Assembly: GCF_000661915.1 (NCBI RefSeq)
Contig: NZ_CP007509.1
Location: forward strand, 124,001-188,000
Reading direction: 5' to 3'
Length of the DNA stretch: 64,000 nucleotides
DNA from: Stutzerimonas decontaminans
Lineage (GTDB): Bacteria > Pseudomonadota > Gammaproteobacteria > Pseudomonadales > Pseudomonadaceae
Shown here: piece after piece, positions 51,805 to 64,000 of the stretch
How the letters are laid out: each line of letters begins with the position of its first letter
Numbering within the stretch: the stretch's first letter is position 1
Program-made: the position numbers and the translations under genes
The notes under the pieces: model-generated
What the model saw: only the letters and a program-made list of their open reading frames with translations
Told to the model about the DNA's origin: nothing
Database searches by the model: none

Positions 51805-53024
51805 TGCAAGCGGATCTGATCATCGTAGGCGCCGGCATGGTCGGCAGTACGCTGGCACTCGCTCTCGAGGGGTGCGGGCTGGACATCGTCGTGCTCGATG
51901 CGAGCCCGCTCGAGGTCGTCGACTTCGATCCGCACGGCGGCTTCGAGCCGCGAGTCAGCGCGCTGTCCGCCGCCAGCCAGCGCATCCTGCAGCGGGTCGG
52001 CGCCTGGCCGGGCATCGCCGCGCGCCGCGCGAGCCCCTACACCGACATGCACGTCTGGGATGGTTCGGGCACCGGCCAGATCCACTTCTCCGCGGAAACG
52101 GTGCATGCTGAAGTGCTTGGCCATATTGTCGAAAACCGCGTTGTGCAGGACGCGCTGCTGGAAACCATGCAGCGGCAGGGTCAGGTGCGGCTGATTGGCA
52201 ATGCCCGCGTCGAGCAGCTGGCACGCACGGTCGAGGGCTGGCAGCTGAAACTCGCCGACGGTCGCGAACTGCACAGCGCACTGTTGGTCGCGGCAGACGG
52301 CGCCAATTCGGCGATACGTCGCCTGGCTGGCTTCGAAACCCGCGAGTGGGATTATCTGCACCAGGCCATCGTCACCAGCGTGCGTTGCCGCGAGCCGCAC
52401 CAGCGGACGGCCTGGCAGCGCTTCACCGATCACGGTCCGCTGGCGTTTCTTCCGCTCGAGCGCGATGGCGACCGCCATTGGTGCTCGATTGTCTGGTCGG
52501 TTACCGAAGCTGAAGCCAAGCGGCTCATGGCGCTGGATGATGCGGCGTTCCGTATGGCGCTTGGCCGTGCTTTCGAGCAGCGCCTGGGCGAGGTACTCGA
52601 AACCGATCCACGACTGTGCATACCGCTGCGTCAGCGTCATGCCAAGCGTTACGTGCAGCCGGGACTGGCATTGATCGGCGATGCGGCGCATACCATCCAT
52701 CCGTTGGCGGGGCAGGGTGTGAACCTCGGCCTGCTGGATGCCGCCGTGCTGGCGGAAGTGCTCAAGGCTGCGATTGCCCGTGGTGAGCGGGTCGCCGATG
52801 TGCAGGTGCTGAGCCGCTTCGAGCGCCGGCGCATGCCGCACAATCTGGCGATAATGGCGGCCATGGAAGGCTTCGAGCGGCTGTTCCAGGCTGATCCACT
52901 GCCGCTGCGCTGGCTGCGCAATACCGGCTTGAAGGCGGTGCAAGCGCTGCCTGAAGCGAAAGCGGTGTTCGTCCGTCAAGCGCTGGGCTTGAGCGGTGAT
53001 CTGCCGGAGCTGGCCAAGCCCTGA
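51804..53024 (+). CDS. ubiI: FAD-dependent ubiquinone hydroxylase, UbiI-like
   Basis: 406 residues from the ATG overlapping the previous stop. GAGMVGSTLALALEGCG (dinucleotide motif), LLVAADGANSAIRRLAG and LIGDAAHTIHPLAGQGVNLGL define the UbiH/UbiI/UbiF family. UbiI (C5 hydroxylation) is the most likely member by position after ubiH; the family alone does not separate UbiI from UbiF. Confidence 0.88.
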   Translation: MQADLIIVGAGMVGSTLALALEGCGLDIVVLDASPLEVVDFDPHGGFEPRVSALSAASQRILQRVGAWPGIAARRASPYTDMHVWDGSGTGQIHFSAETVHAEVLGHIVENRVVQDALLETMQRQGQVRLIGNARVEQLARTVEGWQLKLADGRELHSALLVAADGANSAIRRLAGFETREWDYLHQAIVTSVRCREPHQRTAWQRFTDHGPLAFLPLERDGDRHWCSIVWSVTEAEAKRLMALDDAAFRMALGRAFEQRLGEVLETDPRLCIPLRQRHAKRYVQPGLALIGDAAHTIHPLAGQGVNLGLLDAAVLAEVLKAAIARGERVADVQVLSRFERRRMPHNLAIMAAMEGFERLFQADPLPLRWLRNTGLKAVQALPEAKAVFVRQALGLSGDLPELAKP

Positions 53025-53080
53025 TATCGGATTGATATTTACCAAACATTACTTGCACGATTTGTCGCATTGAGAAGGTA

Positions 53081-53099
53081 AATAACATTCACTATTATT
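53081..53099. promoter_or_regulatory. Candidate Fur box
   Basis: AATAACATTCACTATTATT, matching 11 of 19 positions of the Fur consensus and symmetric at its ends (AATAA/TTATT). It lies 35 bases before the iron-binding protein gene. Confidence 0.5.
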
Positions 53100-53133
53100 C
53101 AGCCTCCGTTCCAACTCACCAAGAGGCTGTTCC

Positions 53134-54135
53134 ATGCAGGCAAGCAAAGGTTTACTCGCCGCCCTGGCGCTGACGGCGCTATCGGGTGCCGTCCAGGCTG
53201 CCGACGAAGTAGTGGTTTACTCCTCGCGCATCGACGAACTGATCAAGCCGGTGTTCGACGCCTACACCAAGAAGACCGGTGTCGCGATCAAGTTCATCAC
53301 CGACAAGGAAGCCCCGCTGATGGCCCGCATCAAGGCCGAAGGCGCGAACACCCCGGCGGATCTGCTGCTGACAGTCGATGGCGGCAATCTCTGGCAAGCC
53401 GAGGAAATGGGCCTGCTGCAGCCTCTGAAGTCCCAGGTGGTGAAGGACAATATTCCGGCCCAGTACCGTTCCTCAAACGACGCCTGGACTGGTCTGTCGC
53501 TGCGCGCACGGACCATCGTCTACTCCCCTGAGCGGGTCAAGGACGGCGAGCTGAGCACTTACGAGGCGCTGGCTGACGAGCGCTGGGATGGCCGCCTGTG
53601 TCTGCGTACCAGCAAGAAGGTCTACAACCAGTCGCTGACCGCCACCATGATCGAGACCCACGGCGCCGAAAAAACCGAGCAGATCATCAAGGGCTGGGTC
53701 GGCAATCTCGCCACTGACGTCTTTGCCGACGACACGGCGCTGGTCCAGGCTGTCGATGCCGGGCAGTGCGATGCTGGCATCGTCAACACCTACTACTTCG
53801 GTCGCCTGCACGCGCAGAACCCGCAGCTGAAGGCCAAGCTGTTCTGGCCGAACCAGAATGACCGCGGCGTACACGTCAACCTGTCCGGCATTGGCCTGAC
53901 CAAGCACGCACCGAACCCGGACGCCGCGCGCAAGCTGGTGGAGTGGATGACCAGCGAGGAGGCGCAGAGCATCTTCGCCGACATCAACATGGAATACCCG
54001 GCCAACCCGAGTGTGAAGCCTTCGGCCGAAGTAGCGGCATGGGGCGAGTTCAAGGCCGATACCATTCCGGTGGAAGTGGCTGGCAAGCGTCAGGCCGAAG
54101 CCATCAAGCTGATGGATCGCGCTGGCTGGAACTGA
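53134..54135 (+). CDS. Ferric iron ABC transporter binding protein
   Basis: 333 residues with signal peptide [22 protein letters not shown]. FbpA/HitA/FutA-type features: [52 protein letters not shown], and [10 protein letters not shown] with the paired tyrosines that bind iron. It delivers Fe3+ to the permease gene downstream. A candidate Fur box upstream supports iron control. No ATPase gene follows in the window. Confidence 0.92.
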   Translation: MQASKGLLAALALTALSGAVQAADEVVVYSSRIDELIKPVFDAYTKKTGVAIKFITDKEAPLMARIKAEGANTPADLLLTVDGGNLWQAEEMGLLQPLKSQVVKDNIPAQYRSSNDAWTGLSLRARTIVYSPERVKDGELSTYEALADERWDGRLCLRTSKKVYNQSLTATMIETHGAEKTEQIIKGWVGNLATDVFADDTALVQAVDAGQCDAGIVNTYYFGRLHAQNPQLKAKLFWPNQNDRGVHVNLSGIGLTKHAPNPDAARKLVEWMTSEEAQSIFADINMEYPANPSVKPSAEVAAWGEFKADTIPVEVAGKRQAEAIKLMDRAGWN

Positions 54136-54182
54136 TCAGCCCTGCGTATGCAGCGGTGAGGTTCGCCGCTGCGGTTATACTC

Positions 54183-54217
54183 GGCGCCCCGGCCTGGTCC
54201 GGGGCGTCGTCTTTTTA
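54183..54217 (+). terminator. Terminator-like hairpin between iron-binding and permease genes
   Basis: CGCCCCGG / CCGGGGCG around CCTGGT, followed by TCGTCTTTTT. It would reduce transcription into the permease gene, giving more binding protein than permease. Confidence 0.7.
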
Positions 54218-54232
54218 GCTGTCGAGGCTTGA

Positions 54233-55849
54233 GTGTCCCATCCCGTCGAGCGCCGCTGGTATCCCATCACGTTTGCTGTCGCAGCCCTGGTGTTGCTGCC
54301 GCTGAGCATTCTGCTGTTCAGCTGGAGCAGCATCGATACCGAGATCTGGTCGCACCTGTGGGATACGCAGATGCCGCGTCTGCTCGGCAATACCCTGACT
54401 TTGCTGCTCGGCGTGGGGATTGGCGTGGTGCTACTTGGGGTCAGCCTCGCCTGGCTGACGGCGCTGTGCGAGTTTCCCGGGCGCCGCTGGCTGGACTGGG
54501 CGCTGATGTTGCCGTTCGCGATTCCCGCCTATGTGCTGGCTTTTGTCTTCATCGGTTTGCTGGATTTCTCCGGGCCGGTGCAGAGCCTGGCGCGTGAATG
54601 GTTCGGCAGCGGCATTCGCTTTCCGCGAGTGCGCTCGACCGGCGGCGTCATTACCGTGCTGGTGTTGGTGTTCTATCCCTACGTGTATCTGCTGGCGCGT
54701 TCGGCCTTTCTCGCGCAGGGCAAAGGCCTGATGGAGGCGGCGCGGGTGCTCGGCCAGTCACCCTGGCAGGCCTTCTGGCGCGTGGCGCTGCCGATGGCGC
54801 GGCCGGCGATCGGTGCCGGTCTGGCGCTGGCAATGATGGAAACCCTGGCCGACTTCGGTGCGGTGTCGGTGTTCAACTTCGACACCTTCACCACGGCGAT
54901 CTACAAGACCTGGTACGGCTTCTTCAGCCTCACCAGCGCCACCCAGTTGGCCAGTCTGCTGCTGCTGGCGGTGATGCTTGTGCTTTATGGCGAACGCCGG
55001 GCGCGCGGTGCGGCGCGGCCGGCCAATGAGCGAGCGCGCTCTGCGGCGCTTTACCGGCTGACAGGGGCGAAGGCGTTTGCCGCGAGTGCATGGTGCGGGC
55101 TGGTTTTTCTCTGCGCATTCGTTATTCCAGTGCTGCAGCTGCTCGTCTGGCTCTGGCAGCGCGGGCGCTTCGATCTCGACGAGCGCTACTGGGGTCTGAT
55201 CCTGCATACGCTCTATCTCGGCGGCATGGCTGCATTGATCGTGGTGACGGTGGCGCTGCTGTTGGCCTTCGCCAGACGGCAGGCGCCGGTACGTTCGATC
55301 CGCAGTGCAGTCGGGCTGGCCAACCTCGGCTATGCCCTGCCGGGTTCGGTACTGGCGGTGTCGATCATGCTGGCGTTCAGTTACCTCGACCGGCACATGG
55401 TGATCCCGCTATCCAGCTGGTTGGGCGGGGCCGGCAAGCCGATCCTGCTCGGCAGTCTCGGTGCCTTGCTGCTGGCCTATCTGATCCGCTTCATGGCGGT
55501 CGCCTTCGGCCCGCTGGAAAATGCTCTGGCGCGGATTCGCCCGTCACTGCCGCAGGCGTCGCGCAGCCTGGGTGTCGGCGGCCCGGCGCTGTTCTTCCGT
55601 GTCTACCTGCCGTTGCTGCTGCCGGGCACGCTGAGCGCGGCGCTGTTGGTGTTCGTTGATGTGCTCAAGGAAATGCCGGCGACCCTGCTGATGCGTCCAT
55701 TCGGCTGGGACACCCTGGCCGTGCGCATCTTCGAGATGACCAGCGAAGGTGAGTGGGCCCGTGCGTCGCTGCCGGCGCTGACTCTGGTGCTGGTCGGTCT
55801 GCTGCCGGTGGTGCTGCTGATTCGCCGCTCGGCGCGGCGCCCTGGCTAG
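54233..55849 (+). CDS. Ferric iron ABC transporter permease (fused two-domain)
   Basis: 538 residues starting at GTG 54233 (GAGG site). Two permease halves each with an EAA loop (LMEAARVLGQSPWQAFWRVALP and the C-terminal PQASRSLGVGGPALFFRVYLP), about 12 membrane segments, as in FbpB/HitB. It pairs with the binding protein upstream; the ATPase must be encoded elsewhere. Confidence 0.92.
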   Translation: MSHPVERRWYPITFAVAALVLLPLSILLFSWSSIDTEIWSHLWDTQMPRLLGNTLTLLLGVGIGVVLLGVSLAWLTALCEFPGRRWLDWALMLPFAIPAYVLAFVFIGLLDFSGPVQSLAREWFGSGIRFPRVRSTGGVITVLVLVFYPYVYLLARSAFLAQGKGLMEAARVLGQSPWQAFWRVALPMARPAIGAGLALAMMETLADFGAVSVFNFDTFTTAIYKTWYGFFSLTSATQLASLLLLAVMLVLYGERRARGAARPANERARSAALYRLTGAKAFAASAWCGLVFLCAFVIPVLQLLVWLWQRGRFDLDERYWGLILHTLYLGGMAALIVVTVALLLAFARRQAPVRSIRSAVGLANLGYALPGSVLAVSIMLAFSYLDRHMVIPLSSWLGGAGKPILLGSLGALLLAYLIRFMAVAFGPLENALARIRPSLPQASRSLGVGGPALFFRVYLPLLLPGTLSAALLVFVDVLKEMPATLLMRPFGWDTLAVRIFEMTSEGEWARASLPALTLVLVGLLPVVLLIRRSARRPG

Positions 55850-56061
55850 TCGCGCAGCTTTTCCAGAAGCGCGCTGAACGACGCAGCCGCGCTAGCGCGG
55901 GCCGCGATTCGACCTCCAGTCTCCTGCTGCCTGATCCACCGTGACCTGCTTCAACCTTGGGGCTACAATGCGCGCCATTCGAAAGTCGCCGACCCCCGCA
56001 GGGCCCGGCTTTACTGACTTTTCCAATGCCGATTCGGCGACCTGCCCGGAAGGAGAAACCC

Positions 56062-57144
56062 ATGGGTCAGCGTACTCCCCTCTACGATCAGCACCTTGCG
56101 CTCGGTGCCAAGATGGTCGATTTCGGTGGCTGGGACATGCCACTGCACTATGGCTCCCAGGTAGAAGAACATCATCAGGTGCGACGAGATTGCGGAGTGT
56201 TCGACGTCTCGCACATGACCGTCGTCGATGTCTCCGGCGGGCAGGCCCGCGACTATCTGCAGCGCTTGCTGGCCAACGACGTGATGCGCTTGAAAAGCAC
56301 CGGACGGGCGCTGTACACCGCGATGCTCAACGAGCGCGGCGGGGTGGTCGATGACCTGATCGTCTACCTGACTGATTGGGGCTACCGCCTGGTGGTCAAC
56401 GCCAGCACCCGCGAAAAGGATCTGGCCTGGATGCAGAAGCAGGCGGCCGGTTTCGCGGTCGAGGTCAAGGAGCGTCCCGAACTGGCCATGCTGGCAATTC
56501 AGGGCCCCCATGCCCGCGCCCGCACGGTCGAGCTGGTTAGCCAGGCTCGCGCCACGCTGATTCAGGAACTCAAGCCATTCCAGGGGCTGGCCGAGGGCGA
56601 CTGGTTTATCGGGCGTACCGGTTACACCGGCGAAGATGGTCTGGAAATCATCCTGCCGGCCGAACAGGCGCCGGATTTTCTCAGCGAGCTGGTCGGCGCT
56701 GGCATCCCACCAATCGGCCTTGGCGCGCGCGACACGCTGCGCCTGGAGGCCGGGCTCAACCTGTACGGCCAGGACATGACCGAAGACGTCTCGCCACTGG
56801 CCGCCAACATGGGCTGGACCGTGGCCTGGGAGCCGGCCGAGCGCGACTTCGTTGGCCGTGCCGCGCTGGAACAGCAGCGCGCCCAAGGCGATCTGCCCAA
56901 GCTGGTCGGGCTGGTGCTGGAAGAGCGCGGCGTGCTGCGTGCTCATCAAGTGGTGCGGGTGAATGGCGTCGGTGACGGCGAAATCACCAGCGGCAGTTTT
57001 TCTCCTACGCTTGGCAAATCCATCGCCCTGGCCCGTGTGCCGGCCGGCACTGCCGAGCGCGCGGAAGTGGAGATTCGTGGCAAGTGGTACCCGGTGCGGG
57101 TCGTGCAGCCGACATTCGTGCGCCACGGCAAGGTACTGGTGTAA
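56062..57144 (+). CDS. gcvT: Glycine cleavage system aminomethyltransferase GcvT
   Basis: 360 residues from ATG 56062 (AAGGAG). [43 protein letters not shown] and [19 protein letters not shown] are GcvT hallmarks. It moves the methylene group to tetrahydrofolate. A TACAAT -10 box is at about 55964-55969. No glycine riboswitch is evident upstream. Confidence 0.97.
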   Translation: MGQRTPLYDQHLALGAKMVDFGGWDMPLHYGSQVEEHHQVRRDCGVFDVSHMTVVDVSGGQARDYLQRLLANDVMRLKSTGRALYTAMLNERGGVVDDLIVYLTDWGYRLVVNASTREKDLAWMQKQAAGFAVEVKERPELAMLAIQGPHARARTVELVSQARATLIQELKPFQGLAEGDWFIGRTGYTGEDGLEIILPAEQAPDFLSELVGAGIPPIGLGARDTLRLEAGLNLYGQDMTEDVSPLAANMGWTVAWEPAERDFVGRAALEQQRAQGDLPKLVGLVLEERGVLRAHQVVRVNGVGDGEITSGSFSPTLGKSIALARVPAGTAERAEVEIRGKWYPVRVVQPTFVRHGKVLV

Positions 57145-57196
57145 ATTCGACCGACTGTTTTGCGCGACTGCTGTCAACAGCCTTGAGGATCCAACA

Positions 57197-57586
57197 ATGA
57201 GCAATATCCCCAGCGATCTGCGTTACGCCGCCAGCCACGAGTGGGCCCGTCTCGAAGCGGACGGCAGCATTACCGTCGGCATCTCCGATCACGCTCAGGA
57301 AGCGCTGGGGGATGTGGTCTACGTCGAGCTGCCCGAAGTCGGGCGCCAGCTCAATGCCGGTCAGGAAGCCGGCGTGGTCGAATCGGTGAAGGCCGCCTCC
57401 GACATCTATGCACCGGTCTCTGGCGAGGTGATCGCGATCAACGAGGTGCTGGCCGATTCGCCCGAGCTGGTCAACAGCGACCCTTATGGCAGCTGGTTCT
57501 TCCGCCTGCAGCCGAGCGACAAGGCGGAGCTGGACAAGCTGCTCGACGCAGCCGGCTACCAGGCCGCCTGCGACGCCGACGCCTAA
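57197..57586 (+). CDS. gcvH: Glycine cleavage system H protein GcvH
   Basis: 129 residues. Lipoyl-lysine motif in [41 protein letters not shown] at the start. It shuttles the aminomethyl group between GcvP and GcvT. It ends at an intrinsic terminator before gcvP. Confidence 0.98.
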   Translation: MSNIPSDLRYAASHEWARLEADGSITVGISDHAQEALGDVVYVELPEVGRQLNAGQEAGVVESVKAASDIYAPVSGEVIAINEVLADSPELVNSDPYGSWFFRLQPSDKAELDKLLDAAGYQAACDADA

Positions 57587-57597
57587 GCATCATCCGC

Positions 57598-57629
57598 AAA
57601 AGCCCCGCTCTGTCGGGGCTTTTGTTTTT
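57598..57629 (+). terminator. Intrinsic terminator between gcvH and gcvP
   Basis: AAAAGCCCCG / CGGGGCTTTT with a 6-base loop and a run of T residues. Partial read-through presumably supplies gcvP, which starts 15 bases later. Confidence 0.85.
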
Positions 57630-57644
57630 CCGAGAGTAGCGACC

Positions 57645-60521
<2,877 letters not shown>

Positions 60522-60632
60522 GCTGCGCTGAGGGTCGGGCGGGCGTCGTTCTTCGACGTCCTTTCGGCTTCTGCGCGGCGATCGATGGGGTGAAATTTGG
60601 GTGGTTTTAGCGATTGGTGCCGGGCTTGGTAG

Positions 60633-60657
60633 GGTGGATGTCGCTTTTACATCCACC
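60633..60657. repeat. Intergenic hairpin repeat, copy 3
   Basis: GGTGGATGT / ACATCCACC around a 7-base loop, between gcvP and engB. Related to copies at 8041-8117 and 35108-35133. Confidence 0.65.
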
Positions 60658-60703
60658 GGGGTTCCGGCGCAGGGTTGCAGGGATCGGCGCCGCCTGCTCC
60701 ACT

Positions 60704-61357
60704 CTATGCCTCAGGCGTTTGTTCTTCTTCGCCCGCCTCGTCCAGCATCCCCAGCCAGCTGGCCAGCACCAGCTGCGCCTCTTCCACACCCTGACGCTTG
60801 GGAGCTGAGAACAGCTGCACGCTGACGTCGGCGCCCCAGCCCTTGTGGATGTCACGCTGAATGGCCAGCAACGCGTTCTTCGCGGCGCCGAAGGCCAGCT
60901 TGTCGGATTTGGTCAGCAGGATGTGCAAGGGCATCTGGCTGGCGCTTGCCCAGTCCAGCATCATGCGGTCGAACTCGGTCAGCGGATGGCGGATATCCAT
61001 CATCAGAAACACGCCGGCCAGGCTCTCGCGGCTGCCCAGATAGGCCTCCAGGTGGCGCTGCCAGTGCTGCTTGAGCGGGATCGGCACCTTGGCGTAGCCG
61101 TAGCCGGGCAGGTCGACCAGGCGGCGCTCGTCATCGAGGCGGAAGAAGTTGAGCAGCTGGGTGCGGCCCGGTGTCTTCGAGGTGCGTGCCAGGTTGGCAT
61201 GGGTCAGGGTGTTCAGCGCGCTGGACTTGCCTGCATTGGAGCGGCCGGCGAAGGCTACTTCCAGACCCTCGTCGGCCGGGCACTGATCGACCTTGGCGGC
61301 GCTGATCATGAAGGTGGCCTGTTGGCAAAGGCCGAGAATCGGGTTTTTCGGTAGCAT
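60704..61357 (-). CDS. engB: Ribosome biogenesis GTPase EngB (YihA/YsxC)
   Basis: 217 residues from ATG 61355-61357. GTPase motifs: G1 GRSNAGKSS (38-46), G2 region [12 protein letters not shown]3 DLPGYGYA, G4 LTKSDKLAF. It helps 50S assembly. Divergent from the cytochrome c4 gene. Confidence 0.96.
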   Translation of the reverse strand: MLPKNPILGLCQQATFMISAAKVDQCPADEGLEVAFAGRSNAGKSSALNTLTHANLARTSKTPGRTQLLNFFRLDDERRLVDLPGYGYAKVPIPLKQHWQRHLEAYLGSRESLAGVFLMMDIRHPLTEFDRMMLDWASASQMPLHILLTKSDKLAFGAAKNALLAIQRDIHKGWGADVSVQLFSAPKRQGVEEAQLVLASWLGMLDEAGEEEQTPEA

Positions 61358-61397
61358 GGTCGTTCCGGTGAGTGCGCGCGGGTGCGGCAATGGTTCG

Positions 61398-61426
61398 TTT
61401 CCGTTTCAGAAACGGGAGTATATAAT
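61398..61426 (+). promoter_or_regulatory. Promoter of cytochrome c4 with inverted repeat
   Basis: Consensus TATAAT at 61421-61426, with the perfect inverted repeat CCGTTTC-A-GAAACGG at 61401-61415 covering the -35 side. The start of transcription would be about 190 bases before the ATG, leaving a long leader. Confidence 0.5.
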
Positions 61427-61625
61427 GCCGCAGTTTTTATGTGCGCTTTGGCCTGATATCGGGCTGCGAGTGGTGTCCAGCCGCATCCGGATGCCAGTGC
61501 AGCGTTAGCGCCGCCCCGATGCGAAACGCCAAGCGTGCCACTATAACGAGCGTCGCCCCGGTTCGATTGCCGTGCGTGACCCGATGAATTCCCTTTCAAA
61601 CCCTTAGCCGTAGTTGGATTAGCTG

Positions 61626-62258
61626 ATGAACAAAGTACTCGTGAGTCTGCTGTTGACCCTTGGCATCACCGGTATGGCCCACGCGGCTGGAGACGCCGAA
61701 GCTGGTCAGGGCAAAGTTGCAATGTGTGGCGCCTGCCACGGTGCGGACGGCAACAGCCCGGCGCCGAACTTCCCGAAACTCGCCGGCCAGGGCGAGCGCT
61801 ATCTGCTCAAGCAACTGCAGGACATCAAGGCCGGCAGCACCCCGGGTGCTCCGGAAGGCGTCGGCCGCAAGGTGCTGGAAATGACTGGCATGCTCGACCC
61901 GCTGAGCGATCAGGATCTGCAAGACATCGCCGCCTACTTCTCCAGCCAGAAGGGCAGCGTCGGCTATGCCGATCCGGCTCTGGCCAAGCAGGGCGAGAAA
62001 CTGTTCCGCGGCGGCAAGCTGGATCAGGGCATGCCGGCCTGCACCGGTTGCCACGCGCCCAACGGTGTCGGCAACGACCTGGCCGGTTTCCCCAAACTGG
62101 GTGGCCAGCATGCGGCTTACACTGCCAAGCAGCTGACCGACTTCCGCGAAGGCAACCGTACCAACGACGGCGACAGCATGATCATGCGTGGCGTTGCCGC
62201 CAAGCTGAGCAACAAGGACATCGAAGCGCTGTCCAGCTACATCCAGGGCCTGCACTGA
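61626..62258 (+). CDS. Diheme cytochrome c4
   Basis: 210 residues with signal peptide MNKVLVSLLLTLGITGMAHA. Two heme-binding CXXCH motifs, CGACH (34-38) and CTGCH (139-143), in two similar domains, the c4 layout. A periplasmic electron carrier to terminal oxidases; the family is classically known from P. stutzeri and Azotobacter. Confidence 0.96.
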   Translation: MNKVLVSLLLTLGITGMAHAAGDAEAGQGKVAMCGACHGADGNSPAPNFPKLAGQGERYLLKQLQDIKAGSTPGAPEGVGRKVLEMTGMLDPLSDQDLQDIAAYFSSQKGSVGYADPALAKQGEKLFRGGKLDQGMPACTGCHAPNGVGNDLAGFPKLGGQHAAYTAKQLTDFREGNRTNDGDSMIMRGVAAKLSNKDIEALSSYIQGLH

Positions 62259-62280
62259 TCGCGACAGTAGGCTGATCGAG

Positions 62281-62316
62281 AAGGGCGTCCGGGCCAATAG
62301 TCCGGACGCCCTTCTG
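62281..62316 (+). terminator. Terminator hairpin after cytochrome c4 gene
   Basis: 12-bp perfect stem AAGGGCGTCCGG / CCGGACGCCCTT with a 9-base loop; weak T-tail. Confidence 0.7.
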
Positions 62317-62441
62317 CGTTTAGGGGGCTGGCTACGCCACCTTCGTCACGGCGCGGCATGGGCAGATGAAAAACGCTGGCGAGTCCCGGCGTTTTGCTGC
62401 AGCCTGTTGCGCCATCGGTCCGTCGTAAACAGGAGTACTTC

Positions 62442-63071
62442 ATGCGCAATTTCCTACTCACTGCCATTTTTGCCGCTGTCAGCCTGTTCGGTGCTGCAGC
62501 CCAGGCAGCGGAGTTTCAGGCCGGCAAGGAATATGTCGAGCTGAGCAGCCCGGTGCCAGTCGCCGACCCGAGCAAGATCGAGGTGGTCGAGCTGTTCTGG
62601 TACGGCTGCCCGCACTGCTACCAGTTCGAGCCGGTGATCAAGCCCTGGGTCGAGCAGCTGCCCGAGGACGTGCAGTTCAAGCGCATCCCGGCGATGTTTG
62701 GCGGGATCTGGAACGTACACGGACAATTGTTTATCGCGCTGGAATCGATGGGCGTGGAGCCGAAGGTCCACGATGCGGTCTTCGCTGCCTACCATCAGGA
62801 GCGCAAGAAGCTCGCCACGCCTGACGAAATGGCTGATTTCCTTGCCGGTCACGGCATCGACAAGCAGGCCTTTCTGAAAGCCTACAACTCGTTCGGTGTG
62901 CGTGGTCGCGTAGAGCAGGCCAAGAAACTCGGCATGGCGTATCAGATCACCGGTGTGCCGGTGATGATCGTCAACGGCAAGTATCGTTTCGATCTCGGCT
63001 CGTCCGGCGGCCCGGAGCGCACCTTGCAGGTGGCCGACTTCCTCATCGAAAAAGAACGCGCGGCGCGGTAA
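62442..63071 (+). CDS. dsbA: Thiol:disulfide oxidoreductase DsbA
   Basis: 209 residues from ATG 62442 with signal peptide MRNFLLTAIFAAVSLFGAAAQA. Active site CPHC (56-59) and cis-Pro loop TGVPVMIVNGKY. Oxidises cysteines of exported proteins in the periplasm. Followed 7 bases later by the endonuclease-family gene. Confidence 0.97.
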   Translation: MRNFLLTAIFAAVSLFGAAAQAAEFQAGKEYVELSSPVPVADPSKIEVVELFWYGCPHCYQFEPVIKPWVEQLPEDVQFKRIPAMFGGIWNVHGQLFIALESMGVEPKVHDAVFAAYHQERKKLATPDEMADFLAGHGIDKQAFLKAYNSFGVRGRVEQAKKLGMAYQITGVPVMIVNGKYRFDLGSSGGPERTLQVADFLIEKERAAR

Positions 63072-63077
63072 GCCGAA

Positions 63078-63947
63078 ATGCTGCGTCGTTGGAGCGCGCC
63101 GCGCCATGCCGGACCCGGCAAGGCGCGCGTCAACGCGCACTGCCTGGCCAGTAGCGGTCTGCCGTCGGACGGGCGGTTGCGGCTGCTCAGCTTCAACATC
63201 CAGGTCGGCATCAGTACCGAGCGCTACCACCATTACCTGACGCGCAGCTGGCAGCATCTGCTGCCCCATCCGGGGCGGGCGGGCAATCTGCAGCGCATCG
63301 GTGAGGTGCTTGGCAACTACGATCTGGTGGCGCTGCAGGAGGCCGACGGCGGCAGCCTGCGTTCCGGCTACGTCAATCAGGTCGAGCACCTGGCTCATTT
63401 GGGTGCGTTTCCCTATTGGTATCAGCAGCTCAACCGCAATCTCGGGCGGTTCGCCCAGCACAGCAATGGAGTGCTCAGTCGTCTCGAACCTCAGGGTCTG
63501 GAAGATCATCCGTTGCCCGGGCCGTCGGGGCGTGGGGCGATCCTGCTGCGCTTCGGCGAGGGGCCGGACGCGCTGGTGGTGGTGATGATGCACCTGGCGC
63601 TGGGTGGCGGGGCGCGGACGCGCCAGCTGGCCTACATTCGCGAGCTGATCGGCGGCTACCGCCATCAGGTTCTGATGGGTGACATGAATACCCACGCCAA
63701 CGATCTGCTGGAAAATTCGCCGCTGCGTGATCTCGGCCTTCTGGCGCCGCAGATCGAAGCGACCTTTCCGAGCTGGCGACCGCAGCGCTGTCTGGACCAC
63801 ATCCTGCTCAGCCCCAGCCTGACGCTCGAGCGCGTCGATGTGCTGGCATTGCCGATTTCCGATCACCTGCCGGTGGCCGTCGAGATCAGACTGCCTGATT
63901 CGCTGCAGGCCGATTCCTTGCCGGTTCAGGTGAAAGACACGAAATGA
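63078..63947 (+). CDS. Endonuclease/exonuclease/phosphatase-family protein
   Basis: 289 residues. EEP fold motifs: LLSFNIQVG near the start, LVALQEADGG (catalytic Glu), QVLMGDMNTH (metal/catalytic Asp, Asn), LDHILLS and the terminal ISDHLPV (Asp-His). Substrate unknown. It lies between dsbA and the GGDEF gene, overlapping the latter (ATGA), an order seen in Pseudomonas. Confidence 0.92.
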   Translation: MLRRWSAPRHAGPGKARVNAHCLASSGLPSDGRLRLLSFNIQVGISTERYHHYLTRSWQHLLPHPGRAGNLQRIGEVLGNYDLVALQEADGGSLRSGYVNQVEHLAHLGAFPYWYQQLNRNLGRFAQHSNGVLSRLEPQGLEDHPLPGPSGRGAILLRFGEGPDALVVVMMHLALGGGARTRQLAYIRELIGGYRHQVLMGDMNTHANDLLENSPLRDLGLLAPQIEATFPSWRPQRCLDHILLSPSLTLERVDVLALPISDHLPVAVEIRLPDSLQADSLPVQVKDTK

Positions 63948-64000
63948 GCGAAGAAGCCGAACGCTGGAAGGAAAAGTATCTTCAGCTCGTCGAGCGCCAG
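63944..64000 (+). CDS. Probable diguanylate cyclase (GGDEF), 5' end only
   Basis: Only the first 19 codons are in the window (MSEEAERWKEKYLQLVER). The start overlaps the previous stop as ATGA. This N-terminus and the position after the endonuclease gene match the DgcH-type GGDEF protein of Pseudomonas as I remember it. The catalytic domain is outside the window. Confidence 0.55.
   Translation, partial: MSEEAERWKEKYLQLVERQ

Noticed and set aside
55850..56061. Glycine riboswitch before gcvT
   Set aside because: None of the expected conserved aptamer segments are visible; only a -10-like box was found.

Overview
The window looks like chromosomal DNA of a GC-rich gammaproteobacterium of the Pseudomonas/Stutzerimonas (P. 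stutzeri-like) group. This is inferred from Pseudomonas-type gene order (yggX-mutY-asmA; hisBH-DUF2164-hisAF; secB-grx-rhodanese-gpmI-envC-ctpA; ygfB-pepP-ubiH-ubiI; engB / cytochrome c4 / dsbA / endonuclease / GGDEF protein), a Pseudomonas-type 6S RNA, and GC-rich codon use. Species is not fixed by the sequence alone.

Layout. 1-6.7 kb (minus strand): one end of a type VI secretion cluster (tssA-tssB-tssC-tssE), followed by a PAAR-tipped protein with a zinc-protease HELGH motif and a run of overlapping lipoprotein genes, a likely effector/immunity set. 7-15.2 kb (minus): hexose-6-phosphate mutarotase, a complete polar amino acid ABC transporter, a BetT-type choline transporter, a secreted nuclease-fold protein and a solute-binding protein. 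15.58-23.62 kb: an about 8 kb integrative element in the 3' end of tRNA-Phe, bounded by a perfect tRNA end on the right and a decayed copy on the left. It has a P4-type integrase, two AlpA-like proteins, a Toprim primase, a DUF3631 ATPase and several unknown genes, but no capsid or tail genes, so it resembles a P4-like phage satellite. Its replication operon is preceded by what reads as a complete C4/CI-type antisense-RNA immunity module (promoter, target pair, terminator, three-way-junction RNA, second target pair over a ribosome binding site). This is the most interesting structure in the window.

23.7-32.7 kb (minus): yggX, mutY, asmA, a PanZ-like acetyltransferase, and a nitrate ABC importer (nrtA-nrtB-nrtD) behind a leader with an intrinsic terminator, downstream of a NIT-ANTAR antiterminator gene (NasR type). 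32.8-37.8 kb (plus): histidine genes hisB-hisH-DUF2164-hisA-hisF and two tandem solute-binding proteins. 37.8-42.9 kb (minus): envelope genes yibQ-like, ctpA and envC, then gpmI. 43-48.1 kb: rhodanese-grxC-secB, a quinone oxidoreductase, EVE protein, ygfA with 6S RNA, zapA and a ZapB-like coil. 48.2-64 kb (mostly plus): ygfB-pepP-ubiH-DUF4442-ubiI, a ferric-iron ABC pair with a candidate Fur box, the glycine cleavage operon gcvT-gcvH-gcvP, engB, cytochrome c4, dsbA, an endonuclease/phosphatase-family protein and the start of a probable GGDEF gene.

Gene calls rest on motif and family recognition by eye; no database search or structure calculation was run.
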